From contig NZ_BBYJ01000007.1 in the NCBI RefSeq assembly GCF_001528665.1, forward strand, positions 145,953-209,952: DNA of 64,000 nt. The letters are read 5' to 3'. A program made the position numbers and the translations under genes. This stretch comes from Microtetraspora malaysiensis. GTDB taxonomy: Bacteria; Actinomycetota; Actinomycetes; Streptosporangiales; Streptosporangiaceae. How positions within the stretch are numbered: the stretch's first letter is position 1; each line of letters starts with the position of its first letter. The notes beneath the pieces were generated by a model, which worked only from the letters and a program-made list of their open reading frames with translations, did no database searches and was not told the origin of the DNA. This document shows, piece by piece, positions 18,122 to 27,509 of the stretch.

Positions 18122-20386
18122 CTAACGCTGCTCCTGGGGGACGGTCATCCAGACGTCGGAGCCGAGACTCCAGACGGCGTCCGGCGGGCCGACGAGGGAG
18201 CGCTCGTCCTGGCTCGTCCGTAGCCCCAGCACCTGGGTGGCCGTGCCGTACCGCGTGAGCTGGGCCTGCTCGGCGGCGAGCAGCACGGGCCGGCGGCCGG
18301 TGGCCCGCACCTTCCCGATCACCCTGCGCACGTCGAGTGCCAGGGCGACGCTCGCCCCCTCGAGGTTCTTGACCCGCGCGGTGGGGACACCGCACTGCCC
18401 GCGAATCACCTGAGTGAACCTGTCCCCGGTGACCCGCTCGATGATCAGCACGGACGCGTCGCGCGGGATCGCCGCGCACATGCGGGCGACGCCGTCCGCC
18501 TCGCCCCGCTCGACGGGCGAGAACGCGGTCCCGATCGAGGTGACGGCGGGGGGAACCACGAACAGGAGCACTCCGGCGACCATGGCGAGGCGGGTGCCGC
18601 GTCCCGCGCGGTGGAGGCGGTCGCGCCCCCAGCGCAGCCCCCAGACCGCGAGCAGGATCAGCCCGGGGATCACGACCGGCACCAGCCGCCGCGCCGCGAA
18701 CGGGTGGTCCGGTGTGATCGCGGGACGCCACAGGGTCGTCACTGTCGTCCAGCCGACGATCGCGAGCGGGAGCAGCCACTCCAGGCCCCTCCCCCTGGCG
18801 AGGCGCCGCGCGAGGACCGCGGCGGCGAGCGTGGCCAGCACGACCACTGGAAGCCCGACGTACCAGATGACCCAGTAAAGGGAGTCCTCGTAGTAGAGCC
18901 GGGTGCCGTCCACCGGGAGACGGTTGGCCATCTGGGTCTTCTCGATGAAGTCGGCGTTGAGCTTGTCCTCCCATGTCACCGCCACGCGCCGCACGATCTG
19001 CACCCAGGGCCGTACGGCGAGGCCCGCCATAACGAGCACGACCAGCGCGGTGGCCCATCCCGGCAACGCCGACACCCGGAACAACTCCGGCAGCCGCGGC
19101 AGGCGGGAGAGCCCGGACCGTCCCGGCTGATCGCCCCGCTCCGGCCGGCCGGGCCGTTCCGGATGATCGGTACGTCCGGGGCGGGCCCGGCGGGCGGCGA
19201 GCCGGACGGCGATCCTCGGCGCGAGGGCCGCGCCCGCGGCGGTGACCACGACGACGACGGCGCAGATCGCGAGCAGCGGCAGCAGCGACCCCGCGAGGTA
19301 GTTCAGATAGGGCCGGGCCAGCAGGTAGCAGGCGGCGAAGCCGCAGAATCCGCCCACCCCGAGCCCCGCGAGGAGCGGCACGCCCAGCCGCCCGTCCGGG
19401 AACCGCCGCGCCGTCTCCGCGCCCGCCGGCGCGGGCGGCCAGGAGATGCGGCGCAGCGCGATCAGCACCCCCGCGTACGCCAGGACGGGGAGCACGTCAC
19501 GCAGGCCGTCGATCCGTACGAGCAGGGCGAGGCCGAAGACCAGCCCGGCCAGCGCCGCGGCGGTGCGGGCGCCGTCCCCCGCCCGGAGCCGGTGGCGGGC
19601 GTCGAGCAGCAGCGTCATGCCGCCGAACAGCAGGATCAGGGAGGGGATCTCGCTGAACGTCGTCCGCGACGTGTAGAGAATGGGCAGGCTGACCGCGAAG
19701 ACCAGGGCCGCGAGCGGCGCCCAGCGGGCTCCGGCCAGACGGGCGGTGGTCCCGGCGACGACGAGCACCGCCAGCGCGCCCAGCACCGGCGGGACCAGCA
19801 GGAGTCCGGGCACCCCGCCGAGCCAGTAGCCGATCGCGTCCAGCATGGGCGGCCCCGGCATGAACTGGGGCACGATCGCGCCGTGGAAGTCGTAGAACCC
19901 CACGCTGTCGAAGCGCAGCGCGGGGTCGAGGCCGCCGAAGTCGGCCTGGCCGTACGGGATGGGCAGCGACCCGTGCCGGGCCAGCCAGATCGCGTACTGC
20001 GCGTACGTCGCGGGGTCGCGCCGCACGAAGATCTGCTCGGAACGCAGGAACCCGTTGAACAGTCCGGACGCGACGGCGATGCCCGCCACGGCGGCGGTGT
20101 GCCGTCCGAGGGCGGGCACGCTCTCCGGGAGGCGGCGCAGGCCGAGCACGCACAGGAGGAGGGCCGCGCCGCCGCCGAGCAGCGCCATGGGCAGCGGCCG
20201 GAACCAGCCGAGCAGCAGCAACGGCAGGCCCGCGAGCAGCCATCCGGCGAGCGCGAGCGCGGGCACGGCGGAGCCGACGGCGAGCACCCGGCCCGCCGAC
20301 GGCCATGTCGTTCGCGGCCGGAGCCGGCCGAACCGATTTGTCGGGATGAGCCGAGCGTAACGGCCCGCCGCGGATGATCGGCCCAC
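18122..20386 (-). CDS. Large polytopic membrane protein, GT-C glycosyltransferase-like
   Basis: 754 residues with roughly a dozen hydrophobic segments and a ~150-residue C-terminal soluble domain. Features of GT-C enzymes using polyprenyl-phosphate sugars are visible: an acidic loop after the first helices (RRDPATYAQYAIWL) and a topology of many helices followed by an extracytoplasmic tail (GEADGVARMCAAIPRDASVL). It probably transfers a sugar outside the membrane to a wall polymer. The family is not one I can name. It is co-directional with the FtsX-like ORF and divergent from the next membrane gene. Confidence 0.7.
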   Translation of the reverse strand: MGRSSAAGRYARLIPTNRFGRLRPRTTWPSAGRVLAVGSAVPALALAGWLLAGLPLLLLGWFRPLPMALLGGGAALLLCVLGLRRLPESVPALGRHTAAVAGIAVASGLFNGFLRSEQIFVRRDPATYAQYAIWLARHGSLPIPYGQADFGGLDPALRFDSVGFYDFHGAIVPQFMPGPPMLDAIGYWLGGVPGLLLVPPVLGALAVLVVAGTTARLAGARWAPLAALVFAVSLPILYTSRTTFSEIPSLILLFGGMTLLLDARHRLRAGDGARTAAALAGLVFGLALLVRIDGLRDVLPVLAYAGVLIALRRISWPPAPAGAETARRFPDGRLGVPLLAGLGVGGFCGFAACYLLARPYLNYLAGSLLPLLAICAVVVVVTAAGAALAPRIAVRLAARRARPGRTDHPERPGRPERGDQPGRSGLSRLPRLPELFRVSALPGWATALVVLVMAGLAVRPWVQIVRRVAVTWEDKLNADFIEKTQMANRLPVDGTRLYYEDSLYWVIWYVGLPVVVLATLAAAVLARRLARGRGLEWLLPLAIVGWTTVTTLWRPAITPDHPFAARRLVPVVIPGLILLAVWGLRWGRDRLHRAGRGTRLAMVAGVLLFVVPPAVTSIGTAFSPVERGEADGVARMCAAIPRDASVLIIERVTGDRFTQVIRGQCGVPTARVKNLEGASVALALDVRRVIGKVRATGRRPVLLAAEQAQLTRYGTATQVLGLRTSQDERSLVGPPDAVWSLGSDVWMTVPQEQR

Positions 20387-20520
20387 GCGCCCTGCCCCCG
20401 ACCGAGCCCTGCCCCCGACCGAACCCGGACTCTCGCGGCGCTCGAACTGTCACCGCGGCGGGGTAGCGTACGCCGGGAAGGACGCGGGGGACGGGGAACG
20501 CCGGGGGGACGGGGAGTCAG

Positions 20521-22011
20521 GTGTCGTGGTTGCGGCGCATCGCGCCTTGGGCTCGCCGCCACAGATGGTTCCTGGGGGTGCTCGGACTCGGCGCCGCCCT
20601 CCGGGTCGTGACCATGCTCGGGTACCGGCCCACGCTGTGGTTCCCGGACTCCTACAGCTACGTCGTGACGGCGATGCGGCCGAAGCCCGACCTGGTCCGC
20701 CCGGCGGGCTACTCGATGTTCCTGCGGCTGCTGGAGCCCCTGCACGACTTCGGGTTCGTGGTGCTCACCCAGCACGTGCTCGGCCTGCTGACCGGCGCGA
20801 TGATCTATCTGGCGGTGATCCGCCGCCGCAGGCCGCTCTGGGCCGGCGCGCTCGCGTCCGCGCCCGTCCTGCTCGACGCGTACCAGGTGCAGCTTGAGCA
20901 CCTGCTGGTCTCCGACGCGCTGTTCACGTTCCTGCTCGTGGCCGCGGTCTTCGTGGCGCTGCGCCCCCTGACCTGGCGGACGGCCGTCGCCACCGGCCTG
21001 CTCCTGGCCGCGGCGACACTGACGAGGACGGTGGGCCTCCCGCTGATCGCCGCCTTCGCGGTCCTCCTGCTCTGGTACGGCTCGCGCGCCGCCGGGAAGG
21101 CCGCCGCGGACGACGCGGCCGGCCAGGCGGGCGCGGCCCAAGGGTCACGGCGCGGGCTTCCCTGGCGGGTCGTCGGGGCGTTCCTCGCCGCGGCGCTGGT
21201 CCCCGTCGCCGCCTACGCGGGCTGGTTCTGGGCGGCCCATCACCGGGTGGGGCTGGTCGGGTCGAACGGCGCCTTCCTGTACGCGCGGACCATGTCCTTC
21301 GCGGACTGCCGGGTCATGCGGCCCCCGGCCGACCTGGCCGTCCTGTGCGACGACCGGCCCCCGGCCCGCAGGCCGCCGTCGCAGGACTACGTCTGGGACC
21401 CGGACTCGCCGCTGGTCCGGCTGCCCGGCATCACGTTCCTCAGCGAGACCGACGCGCTGGCCGGCCGGTTCGCGTGGCTGGCCATCCGCAGCCAGCCGCT
21501 CGACTACCTGTCCACCACGGTGGACGAGTTCGCCCGGACGTTCGTGTGGGGCCGCCCGGTCTATCCCGACCCCGAGGTCTACGGATACTACGAGTTCCCC
21601 TCGAAGACTCCCGCCCCGCCCGGACGCCATCCCGCGGTCGTCGGCACCCGGTTCGCCGAGCTCTACCAGCGGGGTCCGATCTCCACCCAGGTCGTCGAGC
21701 CGTTCGCCGGGGTGATGCGGGCCTACCAGAGCGTGGTGTTCCTGCCGGGCCTGCTGCTGCTGCCCGTCCTCCTCTTCCCGCCGCTGGCGGCCGCCGCACG
21801 GTGGGCCCGTCGGCTGGCCGCCTCCCGCGGGGCGGCGTCCCGTACGGGTGACGGGTGGCGGCTGGCCTGGGCGGTGCCGTGGGCGGTCGCGGTGTCGCTG
21901 TTGCTCATCCCCGCCGCCACGGCCGAGTTCGACTACCGGTACGTCCTTCCGGCGACCCCGCTGGCGTTCCTCGCCGCCGCGCTCGCCCTGCGCCCGCGCT
22001 CCCGGCGCTGA
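20521..22011 (+). CDS. Polytopic membrane protein, probable GT-C/PMT-like glycosyltransferase
   Basis: 496 residues, about ten membrane helices. After the first helix comes the loop LWFPDSYSYVVTAMRPKPDLVRPAGYSMFLRLL, with the Asp and following P-G-Y pattern typical of GT39/GT-C enzymes. A large extracytoplasmic loop (~260-400) contains FLYARTMSFADCRVM. It likely uses a lipid-phosphate sugar donor. GTG start. The 134-bp gap to the divergent 18122-20386 gene is a shared promoter region. Confidence 0.72.
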   Translation: MSWLRRIAPWARRHRWFLGVLGLGAALRVVTMLGYRPTLWFPDSYSYVVTAMRPKPDLVRPAGYSMFLRLLEPLHDFGFVVLTQHVLGLLTGAMIYLAVIRRRRPLWAGALASAPVLLDAYQVQLEHLLVSDALFTFLLVAAVFVALRPLTWRTAVATGLLLAAATLTRTVGLPLIAAFAVLLLWYGSRAAGKAAADDAAGQAGAAQGSRRGLPWRVVGAFLAAALVPVAAYAGWFWAAHHRVGLVGSNGAFLYARTMSFADCRVMRPPADLAVLCDDRPPARRPPSQDYVWDPDSPLVRLPGITFLSETDALAGRFAWLAIRSQPLDYLSTTVDEFARTFVWGRPVYPDPEVYGYYEFPSKTPAPPGRHPAVVGTRFAELYQRGPISTQVVEPFAGVMRAYQSVVFLPGLLLLPVLLFPPLAAAARWARRLAASRGAASRTGDGWRLAWAVPWAVAVSLLLIPAATAEFDYRYVLPATPLAFLAAALALRPRSRR

Positions 22012-22396
22012 CCGGAGCCGTACGAAGCCGACCCGCCCTGCCCGGCCCTGACCGGCCCTGCCCTGACCGGCGCCCTACGGAGCCGCGCGACCGCCCCATG
22101 GTCCGGCGTCGGCCGACCGCTGTGGACCGCAGCTCGGAACGGGCTCCGGCTGCACCGTCGGGCGATCTCCGTGCTGACCTGGAAGATTCCTGAGAGTCCG
22201 GCATTCGTCAAGTATTTGACATACCCCGAAATATCTATGTTTGAGTATGCTTCGCGCGGGATCACCCAAGTCGAAGCAAAAGACAGGTCACGTCCTAAAT
22301 CAGCGATCTCCCCGTTCGTTCACACGTGCGTGCCCTAGCCTTCGGCGAAGAGTTGTCATGCTCTCGGTCAAATGGCCGTAAAGCGAGGAGGAACAC
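22012..22396. other. Intergenic region with A/T-rich promoter-like segment
   Basis: Between the GT-C-like gene and the LCP leader ORF. A distinctly A/T-rich stretch at ~22205-22255 contains TTGACA and TATCTATG, a plausible promoter for the LCP gene. I see no convincing coding region; ORFs on either strand here lack ribosome sites and have atypical composition. Confidence 0.4.
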
Positions 22397-22474
22397 GTGT
22401 GCGTGCGAAGCAGTAGTCGGACCAACTGTTCGCCCACACATCCGGCGCGCCTCGCATCGAGGAGGAGCGCATGA
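22397..22474 (+). CDS. Short leader ORF translationally coupled to the LCP gene
   Basis: A 25-residue ORF begins at GTG after GAGGAGGAAC, a near-perfect ribosome site. Its TGA overlaps the ATG of the LCP gene in ATGA. The peptide (VCVRSSSRTNCSPTHP...) is Ser/Arg/Cys-rich with no helix. Position, strong RBS and stop/start overlap suggest a coupling leader that sets LCP translation, more than a functional peptide. It could also be chance. Confidence 0.4.
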   Translation: MCVRSSSRTNCSPTHPARLASRRSA

Positions 22475-24666
22475 GCGACCGCCGCCAGCCTCCGGGTACG
22501 CCGGGGAACGACCAGCGGGTCTGGGCACGCGAGGACACGGGACCGCACTACGGCCAGGGGGATCGGCAGGGCCGCCCCGACCGGCGGGACCAGCCCGGCG
22601 GCCCGCGCGGACGCGACGGCCGCCCCTCCCGGCAGGAGGAGTACCAGGACTCCCCTCGCGACGCCTACGCCCAGGACGCCCACAACGCGCCGCGCGGCCG
22701 TCGCAGGGGTGGCGGCAGGACCGATGAGCACCAGGACCAGGGATACGGCGCCCCCGGATATCGCGATCAGGGGTACCAGGAACCCGGTTATCAGGACCAG
22801 GGGTTCCGGCAGGGCGAGTACGACGAGCCCGAGCTCGGCCCGTGGGGTGAGCGCGAGCCCGACGACGACTACCTCGAGGACCCGCCGAAGCGGCGCTGGG
22901 GACGGCGTTCCAACGTCGACCCCTGGGACGAGCCCGACGACGAGCCGCGCCGCAAGCTCTGGGGGCGCCGCAAGTCCGGCGACGAGGACGACGCCACCGA
23001 CGAAGGCGCCGAGGGCGAGCCGGACGGCGGCCGGGGTCGCGCCAAGCGCGGCGGCCGGCGCGACGAGCACCACGAGATGGGCGCGGACGACGCGCACGAC
23101 GACGACGCCCCCCGGCGGGGATCACGCCGGGGGCGGGGCGGCGGCCGTCCCGGCGGTCCCCCCGGCGGCGGTCCGGGCGGTCCGGACTCGCGCCGCCGCG
23201 ACTCGGGCGGCGCCAAGCGCGGCCTCGGCCTGCTGGGCTGGACCAGCATCGCGATGGCCACCGTCCTGGTCACGGGCACGCTCACCGCGTACAAGGTCTA
23301 CCGGGACACCTTCGACCTCCTCGGGACGGAGCAGGGCGAGGACGACCTGGACAAGAAGCGCCCGGTCAACCAGACCGGTGCGCTCAACGTCCTGCTGGTC
23401 GGGTCCGACACCCGGGCCGGCGACAACAAGAAGTACGGCCAGCACATGCAGGACGGCGGCGAGCGCACCGACACGATCATGCTGCTGCACATCGCCCCCA
23501 ACCGGGACGGCGCGACATTGATCAGCTTCCCCCGCGACTCCATGGTCCTGATCCCCGAGTGCCGCGACATCAAGACCAAGGCCGTCATCGCACCGCACCT
23601 CGCCATGATCAACTCGGCGTTCTCCACCGGCGGCATGATCTGCACCCGCCGGACCATCGAGACGCTCACCGACATCCCCATCGACCACTACGTGAAGGTC
23701 GACTTCACCGGCTTCAAGAACATCGTGAACGCCCTGGGCGGCATCGAGATCTGCCTGCCGAAGGACGTCAACGACAAGAAGGCCAAGCTGGTCCTGAGCA
23801 AGGGCAAGCACATCGTCAAGGGCGAGACCGCCCTCGCCTACGTACGGGCTCGCTATGCCCTCGGCGACGGCGGCGACATCAGCCGGATCGAACGCCAGCA
23901 GGTCTTCATCTCCCAGGTGGTGAAGAAGGCGACCAACAGCGGGCTGCTCACCGACCTCGGCAAGCTGCAGAAGTTCATCGCCGCCACGGCCGAATCCGTC
24001 ACGATGGACAACAAGCTCAACGGCGACGCGCTCATCCAGATCGCGATGAGCGCCTCCAAGCTCAGCGCCAAGGGGTTCAAGGGCACCAAGGTGCCCTGGG
24101 AGCCGTACACCCTGGACAGGAACCGGGTCCAGTGGAAGCAGCCGGAGGCGAACAATCTGTTCGCCGGCATCCGGGGCGACGTGGAGGTCACCGCCTCCCC
24201 GAGCCCGGCCGCCACCGCCTCCGGTGGCACCACGCCCGCCGCGCCGAAGGTGACCAAGCCCGAGCAGGTCAAGGTCCAGGTGTTCAACGGCACCAACACG
24301 GGCGGCAAGGCCAAGGAGGTGGCCGAGGCGCTGGCCGCCGAGGGCTTCCGCGTGGTCGGCGTGGGTGACGCCCGCAAGGCGGACGGCACCGACCAGCCGA
24401 CGACGATGATCCGCTACACGGGTCAGGGCTGGGATCAGTCCAAGATCCTCAGCGGCAAGCTGCAGGGCGAGGTCAAGCCCGAGACCGGAAAGCTGGCGAC
24501 CGGCCCGGTGAACCCCTTCACGTCCGAAAAGACGCCGGCCAAGCCCGGACGGGTCGCCGGCCCGATCATCCAGCTCGTGGTCGGCGCGGACTGGAAGGGC
24601 GTCAAGATCCCGCTGCAGGTGGGCGACGACGCCGTGACCTCCGAGACCGACATCTGCAAGGGCTGA
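22471..24666 (+). CDS. LytR-CpsA-Psr (LCP) family glycopolymer transferase
   Basis: 731 residues. The first ~240 are cytoplasmic, acidic/Gly/Arg-rich and disordered. One helix follows (LGWTSIAMATVLVTGTLTAY), then the LCP catalytic domain at ~300-560: NVLLVGSDTRAGDNK, RTDTIMLLHIAP, ISFPRDSMV, INSAF and LAYVRARYALGDGGDISRIERQQ. The conserved Arg/Asp residues that bind the pyrophosphate lipid substrate are there. A LytR_C domain (VKVQVFNGTNTGGKA) ends the chain. LCP enzymes attach wall glycopolymers to peptidoglycan; this one may use the polymer made by the surrounding cluster. GGAGGAG precedes ATG. Confidence 0.93.
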   Translation: MSDRRQPPGTPGNDQRVWAREDTGPHYGQGDRQGRPDRRDQPGGPRGRDGRPSRQEEYQDSPRDAYAQDAHNAPRGRRRGGGRTDEHQDQGYGAPGYRDQGYQEPGYQDQGFRQGEYDEPELGPWGEREPDDDYLEDPPKRRWGRRSNVDPWDEPDDEPRRKLWGRRKSGDEDDATDEGAEGEPDGGRGRAKRGGRRDEHHEMGADDAHDDDAPRRGSRRGRGGGRPGGPPGGGPGGPDSRRRDSGGAKRGLGLLGWTSIAMATVLVTGTLTAYKVYRDTFDLLGTEQGEDDLDKKRPVNQTGALNVLLVGSDTRAGDNKKYGQHMQDGGERTDTIMLLHIAPNRDGATLISFPRDSMVLIPECRDIKTKAVIAPHLAMINSAFSTGGMICTRRTIETLTDIPIDHYVKVDFTGFKNIVNALGGIEICLPKDVNDKKAKLVLSKGKHIVKGETALAYVRARYALGDGGDISRIERQQVFISQVVKKATNSGLLTDLGKLQKFIAATAESVTMDNKLNGDALIQIAMSASKLSAKGFKGTKVPWEPYTLDRNRVQWKQPEANNLFAGIRGDVEVTASPSPAATASGGTTPAAPKVTKPEQVKVQVFNGTNTGGKAKEVAEALAAEGFRVVGVGDARKADGTDQPTTMIRYTGQGWDQSKILSGKLQGEVKPETGKLATGPVNPFTSEKTPAKPGRVAGPIIQLVVGADWKGVKIPLQVGDDAVTSETDICKG

Positions 24667-24866
24667 GGACAGTCCCTCACAGCGATTATTGATGTCCGTT
24701 ACAGGAGTGATCCACGAGACTTGCGTTAAGGTTGGGCGAAGCGGACGCATTCCGTGCTTCCACGTTCGCCTGACCGCACGGGACGTCCGCGCTAGCGTCT
24801 TGGACGCAGGCTCCGTCTCGAATGAGCCACCGGCCCCCGCTCGGCGAACCTTGAGAGTTTTCTCCC

Positions 24867-27449
24867 GTGACTGACACTCGCCCATCCCCTCACGTACCGG
24901 GAGCGAACCCGGGCGAACCGCACGATCCCTCCGAGGACGCGCCCACCGGAGTGATCGGCCGCATCACCGGCGAGTGGCCGCCGCAGCCCGCCGCTCCCGG
25001 CGACGGCACGCCCGGGGGCGCCCCGGCGCCCGAGCCGCCCGCACGGCAGCCCTGGGCGGCCACGCCTCCGGGGGGCCACTTCGGCGCCTCCCAGGAGCCG
25101 CCGTCCACCGGGCACTTCGCGTCCTTCGGCTCCGCGCCCGCGGCTCCGGCCGGGTCGGCGGGCTCGCCGCAGGCCGCTGGCCCGACGGGCGCTTCCGGCT
25201 CGGCCAGGTCCGGCAATCCGGCGGGCCCGGCCGCGGCGCCTTCCGGCAGCAGGCCGTCCCACCCCGGCGCTCCTGAGCCGGGTGCCGCGGCTCCGTCCGG
25301 CTTCGCGACCGGCGCGGAGCGCTTAGGCTCCCCGGCCTCCGGTACGGGCGCCTCGGCGGCCCCCGCCCCGGAAGCCGGCCTCTCGGGAGGCTCAGCCTCC
25401 GGAGGCCGAACCCGACCGTCCGCGTCCGGAAACGGCTTCGCGGGAACGCCCGCCCCGGGATCCGGAGCGTCGGCACCCGCCGCACGATCCGGAGTGTCCG
25501 GATCCGATGCACCGAGATCTGATGCGCCGGTCCGGCCCGAAGTGTCCGCTCCGTCCCCCTCCTTCGAGGCGCCGCCCGCGCCCTCGGCCGCCGGCTCGTT
25601 CTCCGAGCCCAAGCCGGCGTCTCAGGGCTCCGCGGCCGAAAGCCCTGCCACGGCCCCGGCCCCCGAGACCTCCGCCGATCTTGGCGCCGATCTTGGCGCC
25701 GAGCACCGGCCCCTGCCCAAGCGCCGCCCGCGCTCGCCCAGGGCCGACGCCGCGCAGGCGACGGGAGCGCCCGAGCCGGCCTCCCAGGGCTTCGACTACT
25801 TCTCCACCGACCGCGCGGCGGACGGCGGAACACCTCCCGCGGCCGGACCGGCCGCCGCGCCCGAGCAGAGCCTGTTCGGCGGCGCCCCGCCCGAGAAGAG
25901 CCGGTTCGGCAGATCCGCCCAGGGTCCGTACCCCGCGCCCACCCCGGATCTGGCCGCGCCCGCGGACGCCCCGATTCCGGACCCCTTCGCGGCGCCCGAG
26001 CAGGAGCCCGTCGCCCAGGAGCCGCCCGCGCCCACGACCGAGCGTCTGCCGCAGCGTCAGCGCCGCGGCTCGGCCATCTACGGACAGGCGCCGACGCAGT
26101 CGATGCCGGCCGTCCCCGCGGAGCCGGCGGCTCCCCCCGCCCAGCAGTGGCCCGAGCTGCCCGCGGACCCGTGGGACCCGTGGCGCCGGGCCGGGCACGA
26201 GGTGCCGCAGGGCCTCGCCGTACCGGGCACCGAGCAGCCTCCGGCCGCCGCGCCGCCCGCGCCCGCTGCCCCGGAGCCCGCTCCGGAGCCGCTCCCGCTG
26301 CCCGCGTGGGCCCAGGCGCCCCAGCAGGCGTCGCCGTACGGGCCCGGGTCGGCGACCGGGTTCGGCGAGACGCGGCCGCCGGCCGGGTGGGAGGAGCAGG
26401 AGCTCGAAGAGGAGCCCGCTCCGCGCCCCAAGCGACGCGACCCGTACCTGGACAACGTCAAGTTCCTGCTGATCGCGCTCGTGGTGACCTCGCACGCGAT
26501 CCGCCCGACGGTCGGCACGGACGCCAACCGCGCGCTGTACATCTTCATGTTCTCGTTCCACATGCCGCTGTTCGTGATGATCAGTGGCTATCTGTCGAAG
26601 AACTTCTGGAACTCGAACGCGAAGACGAACAAGCTCGTCGACACGTTCCTCGTGCCATACGTGATCGTCCAGTTCGGCTACGCCGCCCTCCGCGTCGCCT
26701 TCGGGCACAAGTGGAGCGTCTCGATCCTCGATCCGTACTGGCTCAACTGGTATCTCATCGCCCTGTTGTTCTGGCGATTGTCCACGCCCGTGTGGAAACG
26801 GATGAGATATCCGGTGCTCACCGCGTCGGTCGTCTGCCTGGTCTCCGGACTGTCCCAGCTCAGCGGTGATTTCAGCATCGACCGCGTGTTCGGCCTGCTG
26901 CCCTTCTTCGCGATGGGCCTGGTGCTCAAGCCCGAGCACTTCGACCTGCTCCAGCGTGCCTGGGTCAAGATCGTCGCCGGCGTCACCCTGCTGGTCTGGG
27001 CGGTCGCGGTGTACGTCCTCGCGCCGCGCCTCAAGTTGAGCCTCTGGTACTTCAACGCCAGCTACCACGACCTGCACATGACGTGGTGGTACGGCATGGG
27101 CTTCCGTCTGGTGTTCCTGGCGGGCGTCACCGTGATCTGCTTCAGCGTCATGGCCCTCGTGCCACGGCGCCAGATGTGGTTCTCCGAACTCGGCACGCGC
27201 ACGCTCTACGCGTACCTGCTGCACGGCGTTCCGGTGATGATCGGCAAGGAGATGGGCTGGCTGAAGGTCTCGTGGCTGAACGGGCCCCTCGGCGTGCTGA
27301 CCGTCCTGACCGGCAGCTTCGTGCTGGCGACCATCCTGTGCCTGCCGATCACCCGGACCCTGTTCAAGTGGATGCTGGAGCCGCGCCTCGCCTGGCTCTA
27401 CCGCAAACCCAGGAAACCGGTGGAGCCACAGCCGGAAGTTCAGCGGTAG
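24867..27449 (+). CDS. Membrane O-acyltransferase (acyltransferase 3) with very long disordered N-terminus
   Basis: 860 residues. Residues 1-~520 are Pro/Ala/Gly/Ser-rich without order. Residues ~525-850 are an acyltransferase-3 membrane domain: RRDPYLDNVKFLLIALVVTSHAIRP holds the conserved His, and FSFHMPLFVMISGYLSK the second motif. About ten helices follow. It should O-acetylate or acylate a sugar or wall polymer on the outer face. The disordered half is several times longer than usual. GTG start with a weak ribosome site. It follows the LCP gene by 200 bp in the same direction. Confidence 0.86.
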   Translation: MTDTRPSPHVPGANPGEPHDPSEDAPTGVIGRITGEWPPQPAAPGDGTPGGAPAPEPPARQPWAATPPGGHFGASQEPPSTGHFASFGSAPAAPAGSAGSPQAAGPTGASGSARSGNPAGPAAAPSGSRPSHPGAPEPGAAAPSGFATGAERLGSPASGTGASAAPAPEAGLSGGSASGGRTRPSASGNGFAGTPAPGSGASAPAARSGVSGSDAPRSDAPVRPEVSAPSPSFEAPPAPSAAGSFSEPKPASQGSAAESPATAPAPETSADLGADLGAEHRPLPKRRPRSPRADAAQATGAPEPASQGFDYFSTDRAADGGTPPAAGPAAAPEQSLFGGAPPEKSRFGRSAQGPYPAPTPDLAAPADAPIPDPFAAPEQEPVAQEPPAPTTERLPQRQRRGSAIYGQAPTQSMPAVPAEPAAPPAQQWPELPADPWDPWRRAGHEVPQGLAVPGTEQPPAAAPPAPAAPEPAPEPLPLPAWAQAPQQASPYGPGSATGFGETRPPAGWEEQELEEEPAPRPKRRDPYLDNVKFLLIALVVTSHAIRPTVGTDANRALYIFMFSFHMPLFVMISGYLSKNFWNSNAKTNKLVDTFLVPYVIVQFGYAALRVAFGHKWSVSILDPYWLNWYLIALLFWRLSTPVWKRMRYPVLTASVVCLVSGLSQLSGDFSIDRVFGLLPFFAMGLVLKPEHFDLLQRAWVKIVAGVTLLVWAVAVYVLAPRLKLSLWYFNASYHDLHMTWWYGMGFRLVFLAGVTVICFSVMALVPRRQMWFSELGTRTLYAYLLHGVPVMIGKEMGWLKVSWLNGPLGVLTVLTGSFVLATILCLPITRTLFKWMLEPRLAWLYRKPRKPVEPQPEVQR

Positions 27450-27509
27450 TTCCGCATGGATTAACGCGCCACATCCGGGCGCGACGGGATGAGACCCCAG
27501 AGTCGACAC

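Noticed and set aside
21933-22265. Minus-strand ORF in the gap before the LCP gene
   Set aside because: Only the first ~25 residues look protein-like; it runs into the end of the opposite gene and has no ribosome site.
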